Source of the DNA: Limnephilus marmoratus | Taxonomy: Eukaryota > Arthropoda > Insecta > Trichoptera > Limnephilidae | Assembly: GCA_917880885.1 (NCBI GenBank) | Contig: OU862934.1 | Location: forward strand, 32,658,734 to 32,722,733 | Direction of reading: 5' to 3' | Length of the DNA stretch: 64,000 nucleotides | Shown: positions 13,901 to 22,035 of the stretch, in pieces | Numbering within the stretch: position 1 is the first letter of the stretch | Layout of the letters: every line of letters starts with the position of its first letter | The notes under the pieces: model-generated | What the model saw: the letters and a program-made list of their open reading frames with translations, nothing else | Database searches by the model: none | Told to the model about the DNA's origin: nothing | Program-made: the position numbers and the translations under genes

Positions 13901-16900
13901 TCATTGACTAATTAACTGCCTCTTTGTGTTAAAAAGTACATGCAGACTGTCAATGTGTATTAAAGCAAGTGTATTTCAATTATGTATATACACCATAAGT
14001 CTTCGGCAATTATCAAAACCGTTCGAACATTAGACACGAACGACGGTAGCTGAAACTCTACTAAATTATAACTTAACCGACATCTGTTAAGATACTACAA
14101 AACTACGTATAATTAAATATACCAATGACATCTGTTGAAGGATGTTGAAACTACAAGACTAACCTATAAACCACAGCTGTTACTAATGTTATTTTGTGTT
14201 CTCCAGTGACATACGACACGGTGGGATTACTGCAGCACCCCAACGGCGCATTGAAACAAAATGGCAGCGGAATGTTAACACCAAATGGCGTGGACATCCG
14301 ATACGCTGCCACATACGGCAACCCGTATCTTAGAACGGCCGGTGGACTAAGTAAGTGGACCATATTCTTGTATTTCTATTTATACGTCGACCGACCTGAC
14401 AGTTGGCCCCCCTGATTTCATAAAATTATTCTAGCTTCACTAGCATGTATATCTTGTTCTAATAGATTTTACACTCTAGCTTCAACACGTATGTCTTGTT
14501 CTAATAAATTTTTTTGCTTTTTCTGCTTAGGTACTGTGAACACGGCAAATCCTGCCGCAACACCCGCCCCGCCGCCATATAACTCAATACGAAACTCCAT
14601 GATGATGCCTTCTGGCTCAAGTAAGGACAATATATTTTCTATCATGAGCTATGGAACTCTGAAATTAAACCTTTAAATCTCGAACCGTTACAAAAACCTT
14701 TAAAACCGTTGTCAATTTGGGAGGCGGGCACCAACACCTCTGCCAAAGGACACCTTAAGTGGTTTGCTGTATTTTGTGACTTAGCAGGGGTGCCCTGGGA
14801 GCCAAGGTGTGAGGTTTTTCTAGGTCTCTGGTGGCTCTTATTTCAATTGTTTCCTGAAGATGTGAAGAGAAAGTGAGATAGCAAACGTAGCAACACATAA
14901 GTATAAGAAAGACAACCTACTGGCAATAGGTCATCTCATGCAGCGTTTCATAGTCGTCTTATTCTAAGGATGGGTTGTTTCAAAAAATTTGACAGATTCA
15001 TCAAATATTTGAAGTTAATTTCCATGTCTGTGTAAGTTCTATTCAAGTTCTGTGATTGTTTCAGTTTTATGAAGCAACTGACCTATAATGATATACTTAA
15101 TAACCAAGGGCGGATCCAGCTTTGGCGCCAGGGGGGGGTCACATAGCGCCAGGGGGGGGTCACATAGTCATGGTCAAGTCACAAGAAGTTATAATTTAAT
15201 TTTGATAATAATAGATACAAGTAAAAAGTAGGTCCACCTAGGCCCTGGACCTGGGGGGGGTCATGGGGGTCATGACCCCCATGACCCCCCCCCTGGATCC
15301 GCCCTTGTTAATAACAGAACATGAATAGAACTTACACAGAATGTGAAAATTTATTTTATTTTTTATTTTTTATTAGTGACTATTTAATTACAGGTTTGAT
15401 GAGAATTACAAGATGTGATAATGTTGTTAAAGTTTGGTTGCCAGATATATATGGTTTCTTTGGCCAAAACTTGTCTTGAATTTTGGAACATCTCGTATAT
15501 CCTTTATTGAGGCTCTTGTATCATGTATCCGAGTTGCATTAGGAGATTTTCTGTTTTTAAAATGATGCATAAGAATATTCTTGGCATATATTTGTTTTAA
15601 ATTTAGAATGTCAAAACACTTAAAAATATCTTTTGAGGGGGTTCTGATGGGTAATTTTAGTATGGTTTTTATAATGCTCTTCTGAGCAATGTCTAAGTGG
15701 TTAATATGATTTGCTGTAGCAAATCCCCGTACTAGAATTCCGTACTCAAGACGGGAATGACATAAAGCATAAAATACTTTTTTGATGTCTTTCCTAGGTA
15801 GTATGTTTCTTAGGTTTTTGAAGAAATATACAAGTCTCGTAAGCTTTTTAGTGATTCCATTTATGTGTATGTCCCATCTAAGGTTTTCGTCTATTTTCAC
15901 TCCTAGATATTTAATACTTTTTGCCTTTGTTGTAATAGGGCAAGAGCAATGTGACTTATTGTTTTGACACTCGTGCAATTAACTTTAAATATTTGATGAA
16001 TCTGTCATTTTTTTTTAACAACCCCTCCTAAATTTGTAAAGTCATTAACAAGTACCATTACTGTGTTTTAATTGTATTGTATTTATTTTCAGATCCTCAC
16101 ATATCGGGAAGCAGTGCACAGCCACAAGCTGCCCCTCAGTCACCCGCCTCCAAATATATCATGCCCGTAGTAGCGCCAAACCCTGCACAGATGGTACAGC
16201 TCACCAAGAAAGGTAACTTAACCTAATTTAACCTCACTTTACTGAGACTAACCTAACCTCACCTTAAACCTCACATTTGAAACACAATTAACCATCACCA
16301 AACCCCGCGCAAATGGTACAGCACACCAAGAGATGTAACTTAACATAATCTAACCTCACTTTACTGAGACTAACCTAACCTCACCTAAAACTTCACATTT
16401 GAAACATAATTAAGTTACTCAAACTTATGTAGTTGAGACTAACCTACCCAATTTTTTGTCAAACAGAATGACAGATCTTACTCACTGCTCAACAATGATG
16501 CCAGTAAAGATTTTGTGGATATAAAAAAAGTGTAAAAATATGTGTACTAACCCCACTTTACTTTACCAATACCACTCTACTGACTTAGCTTAACCTCAAT
16601 TTACTCTTTTTTTGCATTTACCCCACACACGAGGCCCTGAGGAAAATAATTTCCCTCAGGTTAAGAGAGGAAGATCTGGGAAGGAAAAGGGTGAGAGGGG
16701 TGGGTAGAAATCTAGGGGTCAGTGTGTGCAGGTGTAATAGACATATGAATCCATCCCTCCCACTGCGGTACATAACGATGAGTCAAGAGATACCAGCTGA
16801 AACTACTGAGACTAACCTAACTTAACCTCACTTTACCGGGACTTATAAACCTAACCTAGCTTTATTAAGTCTTGAAAATGAGAGATGGTAGTTCATTCCA

Positions 16901-17538
16901 CATACTTCATGCATAAACTGCAAAAGATCTGTGAATGATTTATAGTGGTTGGTGGGGAGTTCAAGGGTTTTTTGTCACTTAAGCTTCGATTACATTGAGC
17001 AAGTTTACAAGCTTCTAGCCGGCAAGTTTAAAAGCAGGTGAATCGGCGAGTGAGATCATGATGACACACAAAACTGTTTACTTACTCAGTAGCGACAGTA
17101 GCAGCCAAAATAACGACTGCCGTGCGAACCAATTCTGTCAAATTTTGTAAAAAACTTGAGCTCGCAGCTAGCGCCACATGCTAGACAGTAGCGAGAATTA
17201 CGACTCCCACGAGAACTAATTCTGACAGTTACGAAATCAGCTGTTTGTGGGCCGCCATCTTGAGCAAGTAGCGAGTAAATTTGACTACCTTACAACTTTT
17301 TTCGTAGATTGTCTACAATCTGCTAGTTAGCTAGTAATATGATTACACTGAGCGAGTTTACTAACAGATTGTGAATTTCTCAAATAGTAGCTTGTAAACT
17401 CGCTCAACGTAATCGAGACTTTAGAAAAATATTAAAAATTAACCTTCCGAAAAATAATGTATTTTTGTCATGTTACTTATTGTGTGCGTTTATTTTTTAG
17501 GTACCGGCACACAGCAGTCGTTAGCAACGCATGTCTGA
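4875..17538 (+). CDS. rst: Roughest/Kirre (IrreC-rst, NEPH-family) cell adhesion protein, 3' part of gene
   Basis: Fourteen coding exons: 4875-4962, 5775-5966, 7293-7426, 8984-9107, 9198-9343, 9597-9747, 10113-10342, 11584-11730, 12103-12230, 13517-13671, 14207-14350, 14531-14620, 16093-16212 and 17501-17538. All introns are GT-AG and all phases agree, giving 628 codons plus TGA. The product is a type I membrane protein. It begins with Ig3 (IPEGAEVRL, then CKAEANP, the W of YRWF and KCEVHNAVGKSE), followed by Ig4 (CDLDGNPPP, RYNCKAAVHGFPEI) and Ig5 (ECRVISVPRP, YNCSVTNEYG). A single helix lies near residues 285-309 of this part, then a Pro/Gly/Ser-rich tail ending ATHV, a PDZ ligand shared by Rst, Kirre and vertebrate NEPH proteins. 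In Drosophila these proteins mediate heterophilic adhesion in myoblast fusion, eye patterning and nephrocyte diaphragms. The signal peptide and Ig1-2 must lie upstream of the window. Whether it is rst or kirre cannot be decided here. Confidence 0.93.
5013..5326 (-). mobile_element. Short LINE-derived element, 5' truncated
   Basis: On the minus strand it ends with the LINE tail (gatgacttaggccctgag ... gctaatgtaaaaaaa). Before that comes sequence matching the LINE 5' region (cgacaagtcggagagactgg). Several similar copies occur in the window. Confidence 0.7.
5409..5660 (+). mobile_element. Short LINE-derived element, 3' truncated
   Basis: It opens with the family start CAATTTGGGAGGCGGG, followed by accgccgctccgggaacc and the cacttagc/ggtgcccgggttcatggggtg words of the LINE 5' region. 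It stops before the tail. Confidence 0.7.
5775..5966 (+). CDS. rst: rst exon: rest of Ig3
   Basis: It carries the first cysteine (CKAEANPN), the core tryptophan (YRWF), the second cysteine (KCEVHNAVG) and the exit strand ETLDV. It enters and leaves in phase 1, as is usual for exons at Ig-domain borders. Confidence 0.93.
6248..6867. mobile_element. Foldback-type element made of oriented TATCTA/TAGATA motifs
   Basis: A 620-bp insertion with a 7-bp flanking duplication TTGCCAT (6241-6247, 6868-6874) splits a short LINE-derived element. The left part has about seven copies of ACTAATATCTAC-type motifs. The right part has about eleven copies of the reverse complement GTAGATATTAGT, largely as five 54-56-bp tandem units (6558-6815). 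No ORF. A (CCTAA)n stretch lies in the middle (6469-6498). Confidence 0.75.
6868..7180 (+). mobile_element. Short LINE-derived element, right part (left part at 6205-6247)
   Basis: The sequence ccgccccgggaaccatttat at 6209 breaks after TTGCCAT and resumes at 6868 with ataggttacctcaagtggtt. It is one element split by the foldback insertion. Confidence 0.72.
7293..7426 (+). CDS. rst: rst exon: first half of Ig4
   Basis: It starts YGPRFRFPP, typical of the Ig3-Ig4 linker in this family. It contains the cysteine of LSCDLDGNPPP and the tryptophan of ITWLHED, and ends in phase 0 before GTAAGT. Confidence 0.92.
7510..8184. mobile_element. hAT-type non-autonomous element
   Basis: Terminal inverted repeats CAGTGGCGGCTCGAG and GAAGAACCGCCACTG are flanked by 8-bp duplications GTAACAAT and GTAACAGT (7 of 8 match). 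The interior has no transposase frame. It lies in the intron between rst exons 7293-7426 and 8984-9107. Confidence 0.75.
8984..9107 (+). CDS. rst: rst exon: second half of Ig4
   Basis: It contains LTLTVDSATAGRYNCKAAV with the second Ig4 cysteine, then HGFPEIEADAVVYLK, closely matching the HGFPEI/NGFPEI strand pair known from Rst. It ends in phase 1. Confidence 0.92.
9198..9343 (+). CDS. rst: rst exon: first half of Ig5
   Basis: It begins GPPKIVSP and carries ARIECRVISVPRPVHLMWS, with the first cysteine and the core tryptophan of Ig5. It ends in phase 0 at CAG|GTAACT. Confidence 0.92.
9597..9747 (+). CDS. rst: rst exon: second half of Ig5
   Basis: It contains STLVIRDSQYMHFGTYNCSV with the second Ig5 cysteine and the final strand VVEIHLVAQ. 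It ends in phase 1 directly before the membrane exon. Confidence 0.92.
10113..10342 (+). CDS. rst: rst exon: transmembrane helix and juxtamembrane segment
   Basis: After SSFPLQM comes a hydrophobic run of about 24 residues (IIFIFIGAAVIVLIALV and on), then the stop-transfer ARRKSKQR, which fixes the type I orientation. The cytoplasmic part includes the acidic/basic stretch SDLKHDLKMEE, similar to the ELKSELR region of Drosophila Rst. The 3' end of this exon with its donor is repeated twice in decayed form in the following intron. Confidence 0.93.
10290..11075 (+). repeat. Tandem duplication of rst exon end, donor and adjacent intron
   Basis: The true exon end (GCTTGTAATCCG|GTAAG, to 10342) recurs as cttgtaatccggtaag near 10700-10717 and cttgtaatctggtaag near 10970-10986. 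Each is followed by the same sequence (gtaacgctgtctgaaac) and, after the first two, a fragment reading GVPQGSVLGP, an RT motif. The copies are decayed and not open. Confidence 0.75.
11092..11336 (-). mobile_element. SINE, minus orientation
   Basis: The minus strand runs from AGTATCGTCCTGGTGTAAG to GTGCGGTATTCATGTAAAA; the A-run appears as an oligo(T) at 11085-11096. It has the same body as the 55.1-kb SINE. Confidence 0.7.
11405..11495 (-). mobile_element. tRNA-like SINE head
   Basis: The minus strand reads GGCGTAGTGCAGCGGTAAGG (A box), then CGGGATCGAATCCCG (B box) and an A-rich end. No proper acceptor stem forms, so this is a SINE promoter and not a tRNA gene. Confidence 0.65.
11584..11730 (+). 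CDS. rst: rst exon: cytoplasmic tail with PLAGPV motif
   Basis: It encodes 49 residues beginning EYAGEEFRTGLPLAGPVPLP. The words PLAGPV are conserved in the same place in Drosophila Rst. Several tyrosines (QYSRYSNDY) are possible phosphorylation sites. Both ends are in phase 0. Confidence 0.9.
12103..12230 (+). CDS. rst: rst exon: cytoplasmic YSRDYNPPP segment
   Basis: It reads DGHNNNAYSGYIDYSRDY then NPPPS. The Y-x-DYS-x-DY-x-PP pattern corresponds to the YALDYSPP segment of Rst. It ends in phase 2 at AG|GTAAAT. Confidence 0.88.
12525..12875. repeat. Degenerate minisatellite, AAAATCCACTTTTACC type
   Basis: Units of about 16-24 bp built on cccaaaaatccactttta recur with many substitutions in the rst intron. 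A few related units reappear at 13270-13320 beyond a MITE and another repeat. Confidence 0.65.
12882..13048. mobile_element. PIF/Harbinger-like MITE with G-runs
   Basis: Inverted ends GGGAACGTACCCATACTACG and TAGTTTGGGTACGTTCCC are flanked by TAA on both sides (12879-12881, 13049-13051). The interior has two runs of about 17 G. TAA duplications suit Harbinger-type MITEs. Confidence 0.7.
13130..13245. repeat. Dispersed repeat, also at 49650-49765
   Basis: The block tcctccatcacgacacaagc and its continuation to aatgtttgtctttt is shared with 49650-49765 in the same orientation. Class unknown. Confidence 0.55.
13517..13671 (+). CDS. rst: rst exon: Gly/Ser-rich cytoplasmic segment
   Basis: It encodes RLHLGSSYRPPSSGGDSLQR and then FSHPSGSLQRRKADANSIG, a low-complexity tail segment. 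Acceptor ttctag and donor CAG|GTATGT fit the phase 2-in, phase 1-out pattern set by its neighbours. Confidence 0.86.
13687..13889 (-). mobile_element. Short LINE-derived element, extra deletion
   Basis: The family start (caatttgggaggcgggtatg on the minus strand) runs only to the gaggtttgcccgggtct word and jumps to the LINE tail (ggaaattattttcctcaggg). It is a shorter derivative than its relatives. Confidence 0.68.
14207..14350 (+). CDS. rst: rst exon: cytoplasmic segment
   Basis: It reads VTYDTVGLLQHPNGALKQ, then IRYAATYGNPYLRTAGGLS. It enters and leaves in phase 1 with acceptor ctccag and donor A|GTAAGT. Confidence 0.87.
14531..14620 (+). CDS. rst: rst exon: proline-rich cytoplasmic segment
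   Basis: This 90-nt exon encodes TVNTANPAATPAPPPYNSIR; the PAPPPY run is a potential SH3/WW ligand. Entry and exit are in phase 1, so skipping it would keep the frame. Confidence 0.87.
14713..14835 (+). mobile_element. Short LINE-derived element, truncated
   Basis: CAATTTGGGAGGCGGGCACC, with a small deletion, continues to gaggtttttctaggtct. It lacks the 3' part. Confidence 0.6.
15105..15307. mobile_element. hAT-type MITE (CAAGGGCGGATC family), copy 1
   Basis: Inverted ends CAAGGGCGGATCCAG...CTGGATCCGCCCTTG lie between perfect 8-bp duplications TTAATAAC (15097-15104, 15308-15315). The interior repeats the G-rich word gcgccagggggggg and ends in tandem catgaccccc words. Confidence 0.85.
15346..15978 (-). 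mobile_element. CR1-like LINE, 3' fragment
   Basis: The minus strand codes for a reverse transcriptase C-terminus: SIKYLGVKIDENLRWDIHIN, ALCHSRLEYGI, then FKTSFGQRNHIYLATKL. The tail is A/T-rich (ataaaaaataaaaaa). Another copy of the family is at 48.87-49.29 kb. Confidence 0.8.
16093..16212 (+). CDS. rst: rst exon: penultimate coding exon
   Basis: It encodes NPHISGSSAQPQAAPQSPAS then KYIMPVVAPNPAQMVQLTKK, phase 1 to phase 1. Its 3' end and donor are duplicated about 120 bp downstream in the intron. Confidence 0.87.
16168..16410 (+). repeat. Tandem duplication of rst exon 16093-16212 end and intron start
   Basis: The exon end (PNPAQMVQLTKK and GTAACTTAACC) and the following 75 bp are repeated at about 16290-16410. 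There the coding part reads PNPAQMVQHTK and the donor region is agatgtaac instead of aaaggtaac. Confidence 0.85.
16615..16780 (-). mobile_element. Short LINE-derived element, truncated
   Basis: LINE tail (cctgagggaaattattttcc on the minus strand) joined to the 5'-region sequence (cacccctctcacccttttcc), with part of the usual tail missing. Confidence 0.65.
16982..17420. mobile_element. Harbinger-like MITE, TTA duplication, copy 1
   Basis: Inverted ends AGCTTCGATTACATTGAGC and GCTCAACGTAATCGAGACT, flanked by TTA (16979-16981, 17421-17423). 439 bp, no ORF. It shares agtttacaagct and length with the copy at 45928-46362. Confidence 0.75.
17501..17538 (+). CDS. rst: rst last coding exon: PDZ-binding C-terminus
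   Basis: After acceptor tttttag it encodes only GTGTQQSLATHV and TGA. The terminal THV is the PDZ ligand conserved across the Rst/Kirre/NEPH family. It sits alone behind a 1.3-kb intron, so the ligand could in principle be removed by splicing. Confidence 0.9.
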
Positions 17539-19473
17539 CTCGGGTAGTCAATGGAGTGTACGTAACGCTCCAACTCATCCATCCATCTGTACATAACCTC
17601 AAACAGGCGTAATAGCTTATATTACGCGCTGCACATCATCGAATCACATCATAAAACAGACAATACTGAAAAGTTAAACAATCTATTGTGGAAAAGTTTG
17701 TAAACAGTGGTGATATCTGAACTTTGTTGTAACTAGTTTCAAAAACATTTCAATCCACATCCATCCATAAGTACATAACCTCAAACAAGTGTAATAGCTT
17801 ATATTATGCATTATCGAAAGGCATCGTAAAGCAAACATTCTGTGGAAAAGTTTATGAATACGGTGTCGATATTTGAACTCAGTTTAACTAGTTTCAAAAA
17901 CATGAAACGGCCATTTTTAAACATGGTTTTTTCAAAATACCTAGTTAATGTGCAATAAAAAATAATGCAATAATAAGCCAGTATGAAATTGTAAACCATA
18001 GTGATGCTGATGAACTTTTTTGCAACAAGTTTCAAAATAATGAAACGGCTACAAAATGTAAAAATAACAGTGAATAATAATTCTGTTATTTAGACAATGT
18101 ACGCAATAATTAATATTGGTGAAATTATTCAACTCTTTTTGCAACCAGTTTCAAAAATTGCGAAAATGCCATCAGAATGTACAAAGCAGTAAATAATTGT
18201 GTAAAAGTGTATAAACTATGGTAATGCATATCATGTAATGAACATTGTTACAACCAGTTTCAAAAATGTGAAATATGATTGTACATATACATTGTACACA
18301 ATGAATTGTATAACATATGATATACCTACTATTTGACTTTTGTTACAACCAGTTTCAAAAATGTGAATTATACATGATTGTAGTACATACAGTACTGCAA
18401 TTTATACAAAGAACAGTATAACGTATGTTATACTATTTATCCTTTTTTTCAACCAGTTTCAAAAGCTTGAAACGGCCATAGAAATCATGATTTTTGGATT
18501 GTATTTACTTGAATTCTGAAATAACTTGTTTTTTTCTGTAAAAACCTAAATATTATAAGTTTCTGATGCTTTTAAGGTGATATTAAAAACGAAATTATAA
18601 AATTATACTTCAATTAACTATGAAATAAGTGAAATTAGTGTAGATTTATAATAATTAGAAAACTTAAGACTGTATTTTGTATCGACTTAAATTAAATTAA
18701 TATTAGTTTAGTTGAAACTTAATTGAATTTTGTGAAAACATTTTTCCTTCGTATTCAATTTGCTTTTTATCAGTATTTGAATGAATTTATAGATAATAAA
18801 ATTGTACATTATATCTGTGAATAATTTTTTATACCTTTTAAAGTCAATTTTTAAGTAAAAATAGCATTTTAATAATATTATTCTTCTTAGCAAAAATATG
18901 AATTTAAAAAATTGTGTAAATCTGTACTTATAGCCCCGTACTTTTTGTAAAAATTTAAAAATGTGTAAATATTTTGTAAAATTTCGCATCGAAATATCAA
19001 AACTAAGACTTGTTCAATATTTGCGGTGATATACATACGAAAGAGCAATTTTTATCATTAAGTTACTAAATGATATTAAACAATTTGCATGAAGCATGAA
19101 TATATTAAGTGGCATTCAAGTACATATTTTAAAACATAGATAAAATGAAAACGAAAAAAAAGCGTAATGCTTGTCTATGTCTATATTGAAACCATAGACA
19201 TATTAATTGTCTGTATTGGAACCATAGACATTTTAATTGCTTTCACTGTCGCTGAAATGTGTAAAGGGTGCCTATTGTGTTAAAACTTAACATGATGTCA
19301 ATTACAATCCATTTCTACGCAAGTCTTGTCTCAATATTGATAGTCTTGTGGAGTCTAGCATGGTTAAATACTTCGACGATATTAGATCGATAGGCTTAAC
19401 TGACAATAATTTTATATAAATTTCCCAAACACGATTGTGGTCCTAGCAAAGCCGATATTGACAATGAAATAAA
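17539..19473 (+). other. Probable rst 3' UTR and downstream flank
   Basis: AT-rich sequence after the rst stop with no long ORF. AATAAA occurs at 17954-17959 and again at 19468-19473, so the transcript may end early or run through most of this stretch. It contains the hairpin repeat array. The 3' end is inferred, not seen. Confidence 0.45.
17720..18480 (+). repeat. Seven-copy degenerate repeat array with hairpin core downstream of rst
   Basis: Cores of the type CAACCAGTTTCAAAAATGTG recur near 17735, 17891, 18029, 18147, 18256, 18351 and 18455, at about 95-155 bp spacing. Most cores contain GTTTCA, six A-rich bases, then TGAAAC, so they can form a 4-6-bp hairpin. Three (17891, 18029, 18455) keep the perfect stem followed by GGCC or GGCT. 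Longer upstream words (AACnRTGGTGAT, TGAACTTT) recur too, so these are real duplicated units. Confidence 0.8.
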
Positions 19474-19736
19474 TAAGAAATCGCCTCACGATGGCAACAG
19501 TGACGTAGCTAGCATGGGTGCCACCCCCCCCCCCCCCCTCCCACCCCATTAAAAACTTTGAGAAATTCAAAACATAAAAACATTACTACCAAGTCATATG
19601 AATTAGAATTCGTTCTTCAGAATATCACAAATTACGGCTAAATTGATCAATTAATTCCCTTTTTAATATCAAAAAGTACATGCAAACTGCCTTTGTACAT
19701 ATATTGTATTTCAATTTAACATTGCCAAATTATTAA
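18560..19736. other. AT-rich flank, little recognised
   Basis: No conserved ORF. At 19175-19235 a 30-bp unit (catagacatattaattgtc type) is tandemly doubled. At 19499 a fragment cagtgacgtagctagcatgg with a C-run looks like one end of a hAT element whose other end was not found. Confidence 0.4.
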
Positions 19737-20243
19737 TCTAATATATAAAATTCTCGTGTCACGGTGTTTGTTACCATACTCCTCCGAAACGGCTGGACCA
19801 ATTTTGATGAAATTTTGTGTACTTATCTGGTAGGTCTGACAATCGACCAACATCTATTTTTCATACCCCTAAAAGTAAAGGGTGTTCCACTCCGAAGAAA
19901 ATTATTTTCCCCATACATTTTGTATGGAACGAATTCTCCTACTTAGAAAGAACTGCAGCAATATTGTAAGGGGTATAATATTGAACTGTGAACCAGGGGA
20001 GGGGGGAGGGGGAAGGGGGGAGGGGGGAAAGGAACTCAGAAAGGGGGGTTAGCGGAACGGGGGAAGGGGAGAAGTGGAGTGGGGAGAAGGAGAGGGAACG
20101 CGAGAGGGGAAAGGATATGCAGGGAGAAACAATTTAGATCAAGGTATGGTATACGCAGGGAGAAACAATTTAGATCAATTCAGCTAATAAGTTGACAACA
20201 GTTTTTGATTCTGAGGCGGTACGAAGTTCGCCGGATCAGCTAG
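19737..20243 (+). mobile_element. Non-autonomous Helitron
   Basis: It starts TCTAATATATAAAATTCTCG after host A and ends cgccggatcagCTAG before host T. The 5' region holds the widespread gaaacggctggaccaattttgat words. The G-rich middle (20000-20110) shows no ORF. 3' ends with the same cgccgg...cagctagt form lie at 29052 and 45573. Confidence 0.65.
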
Positions 20244-21314
20244 TATTTTTATATAATTGATTGACGTTTGACATTTCGAAATGTGAAATCGTGGATAGAT
20301 CCGCTAGTGTTGCCAGTGTATTCCTTATTTATTCCCTGTCAATATCGGTTCGGCTATCAACAGTGAAACTGCGCTAGGGATATTTATGAAAAATCATCAA
20401 AAGTTATGCTTATCGATCCAATATTTTAAAGTTATCGAATTCACCATACTAGAGCTCCCGGTGTATATGAGATGATAGTGAATATCCAATTGTATTGAGT
20501 AGTTATCTAGGTTATAATATAACCTTATATTATTAATGTGACTTACAAAGTAATGGATTGTCAATTACATTAGTGTTTATATTGCTTGATTATACTCTAC
20601 TAGATTGTTCAAATGATTTACCCACCTTTTAACAGTAATTTTTTTAAATTTATTTAACAATCTGGCAAGGGTATGTCTTGTTTCTTTTAAAACAATGACA
20701 AAAACTCCAAAACAGTGCAATAATAATAATTTCAAATGCATTATTATTTTTAAAAGTCACTAGATAGTTGAAAAAGCTTTAAAAAAGGTCTTAATTTTGA
20801 CATTATTTTATTTTAAAACAAGATTTAAATAAGTCTTTACTTAATTATTCCTAAGTTGTAAAAAAATACATTTAAACTCAATTATTTTCTCTTTATTTTA
20901 TATCTCACTTGTATTCTGTTTTTATTTTTTATGTTTATCGTTTTTTTTATGTTACATAAAATTATAATTTAAAAGTTATCCAAAGAATGATTTTTTCGTT
21001 TTATTTTATTATTTTTCCCGTATGTTCATTTTTTACGCATTGATGAGTTCCAATTACTCAGATCTAGTGGAACTATTGCATCTAATTCTTGTGCAGAATG
21101 CCACAAGGCTGGAGATAGTGGGAGAGCTGAAGGTGATGGGTTAGATGAAGGTTGGACAGTGCTATACAACTGCATTTTTATTTGTTTGCCACCTCTGGTC
21201 TGGAGCCCCTAAGTACCTGAAATAACCCGTGACTCTGTGCAGAAACCGGCGGAACGTTTGATAGATTAGAACTCTTAACAAACGGATTGCAATCTTTATA
21301 GCACAAGCATCAGG
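20244..21314. other. Intergenic, nothing recognised
   Basis: AT-rich sequence without a plausible exon, apart from a small LINE scrap near 21200-21300 (tctggagcccctaagtacctg). Confidence 0.4.
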
Positions 21315-22035
21315 TAGGTTTTTTTTGCATTAACAAAAACAATTTCCCTCAGGGCCTATATCATCTGAGATGCTGTGTGGAGGGTCTTTTTGAGGAGAGG
21401 AAGAAATGAACATTGGTCTTGAAGAGACCCATGTTGTACGAAGGAGGAAACACAGGGGCCGGCAAATCATTCCATAGCTGAGCTGTTGAACACAAGAACG
21501 AGTTGAAGAAGCGACCCGTTCTCATGTGACAAATGTCAACCGTGTACAAATGTTGGGCACGCGTTTGGCGTGTTTCCCGACTATGCACCGGTACCGAAGA
21601 GATCAATGACGCGACAAGGATAGCATTCCCACCCGAAGCCTGTGCTCTAAATCCATCTGCTAAGATGGGAGAATCTATCAAATGCACCGCCCGTTTCTGC
21701 ACAGAGTCAAGGGTATTTTTCAGGTATTTTGGAGCTCCAGACCAGAAGTGGCTGCCAAATTTAACCGTGGGGCGCACTTGTGATTTATATAGGGTTAGCA
21801 GTTGTACAATTAAAGTATCTGCGGGCCCTGTACAGTATGCCCAGTTTTTGGGAGGCTAACAGATATGCCATCCTTGTTCTACCAGAATTACAATAGAAGA
21901 TGCTCCAAGGAACTGGTGTCATTGATCCCTTTGGCACAGTCGAGAAACACGCTAAACGCGCGCTTAACATATGTACACGGTTGACGTTTGTCATATGAAA
22001 ATGGGTCGCTTCTACAACTCGTTCTTGAGTTTTAA
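21315..22035. mobile_element. LINE 3' fragments in inverted arrangement
   Basis: 21315-21855 is the minus-strand 3' end of the LINE family of 36-40 kb (ORF remnant VRPTVKFGSHFWSGAPKYL). 21865-22035 is a plus-strand piece of the same coding region. Together they form an imperfect inverted pair. Confidence 0.7.

Larger units (their letters stand above)
14967..16028. mobile_element. Tc1/mariner-like hairpin element with two nested insertions
   Basis: Outer inverted repeats (about 55 bp, containing gacagattcatcaaatattt at 14985 and its complement near 15990) are flanked by TA. An inner arm at 15020-15065 pairs with 15310-15345. A hAT-type MITE sits between the inner arms. A LINE fragment (15346-15978) splits the right arm. 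Confidence 0.6.

Noticed and set aside
17720..18480. CRISPR array
   Set aside because: Spacing is irregular and repeats are degenerate, in an insect genome downstream of a gene.
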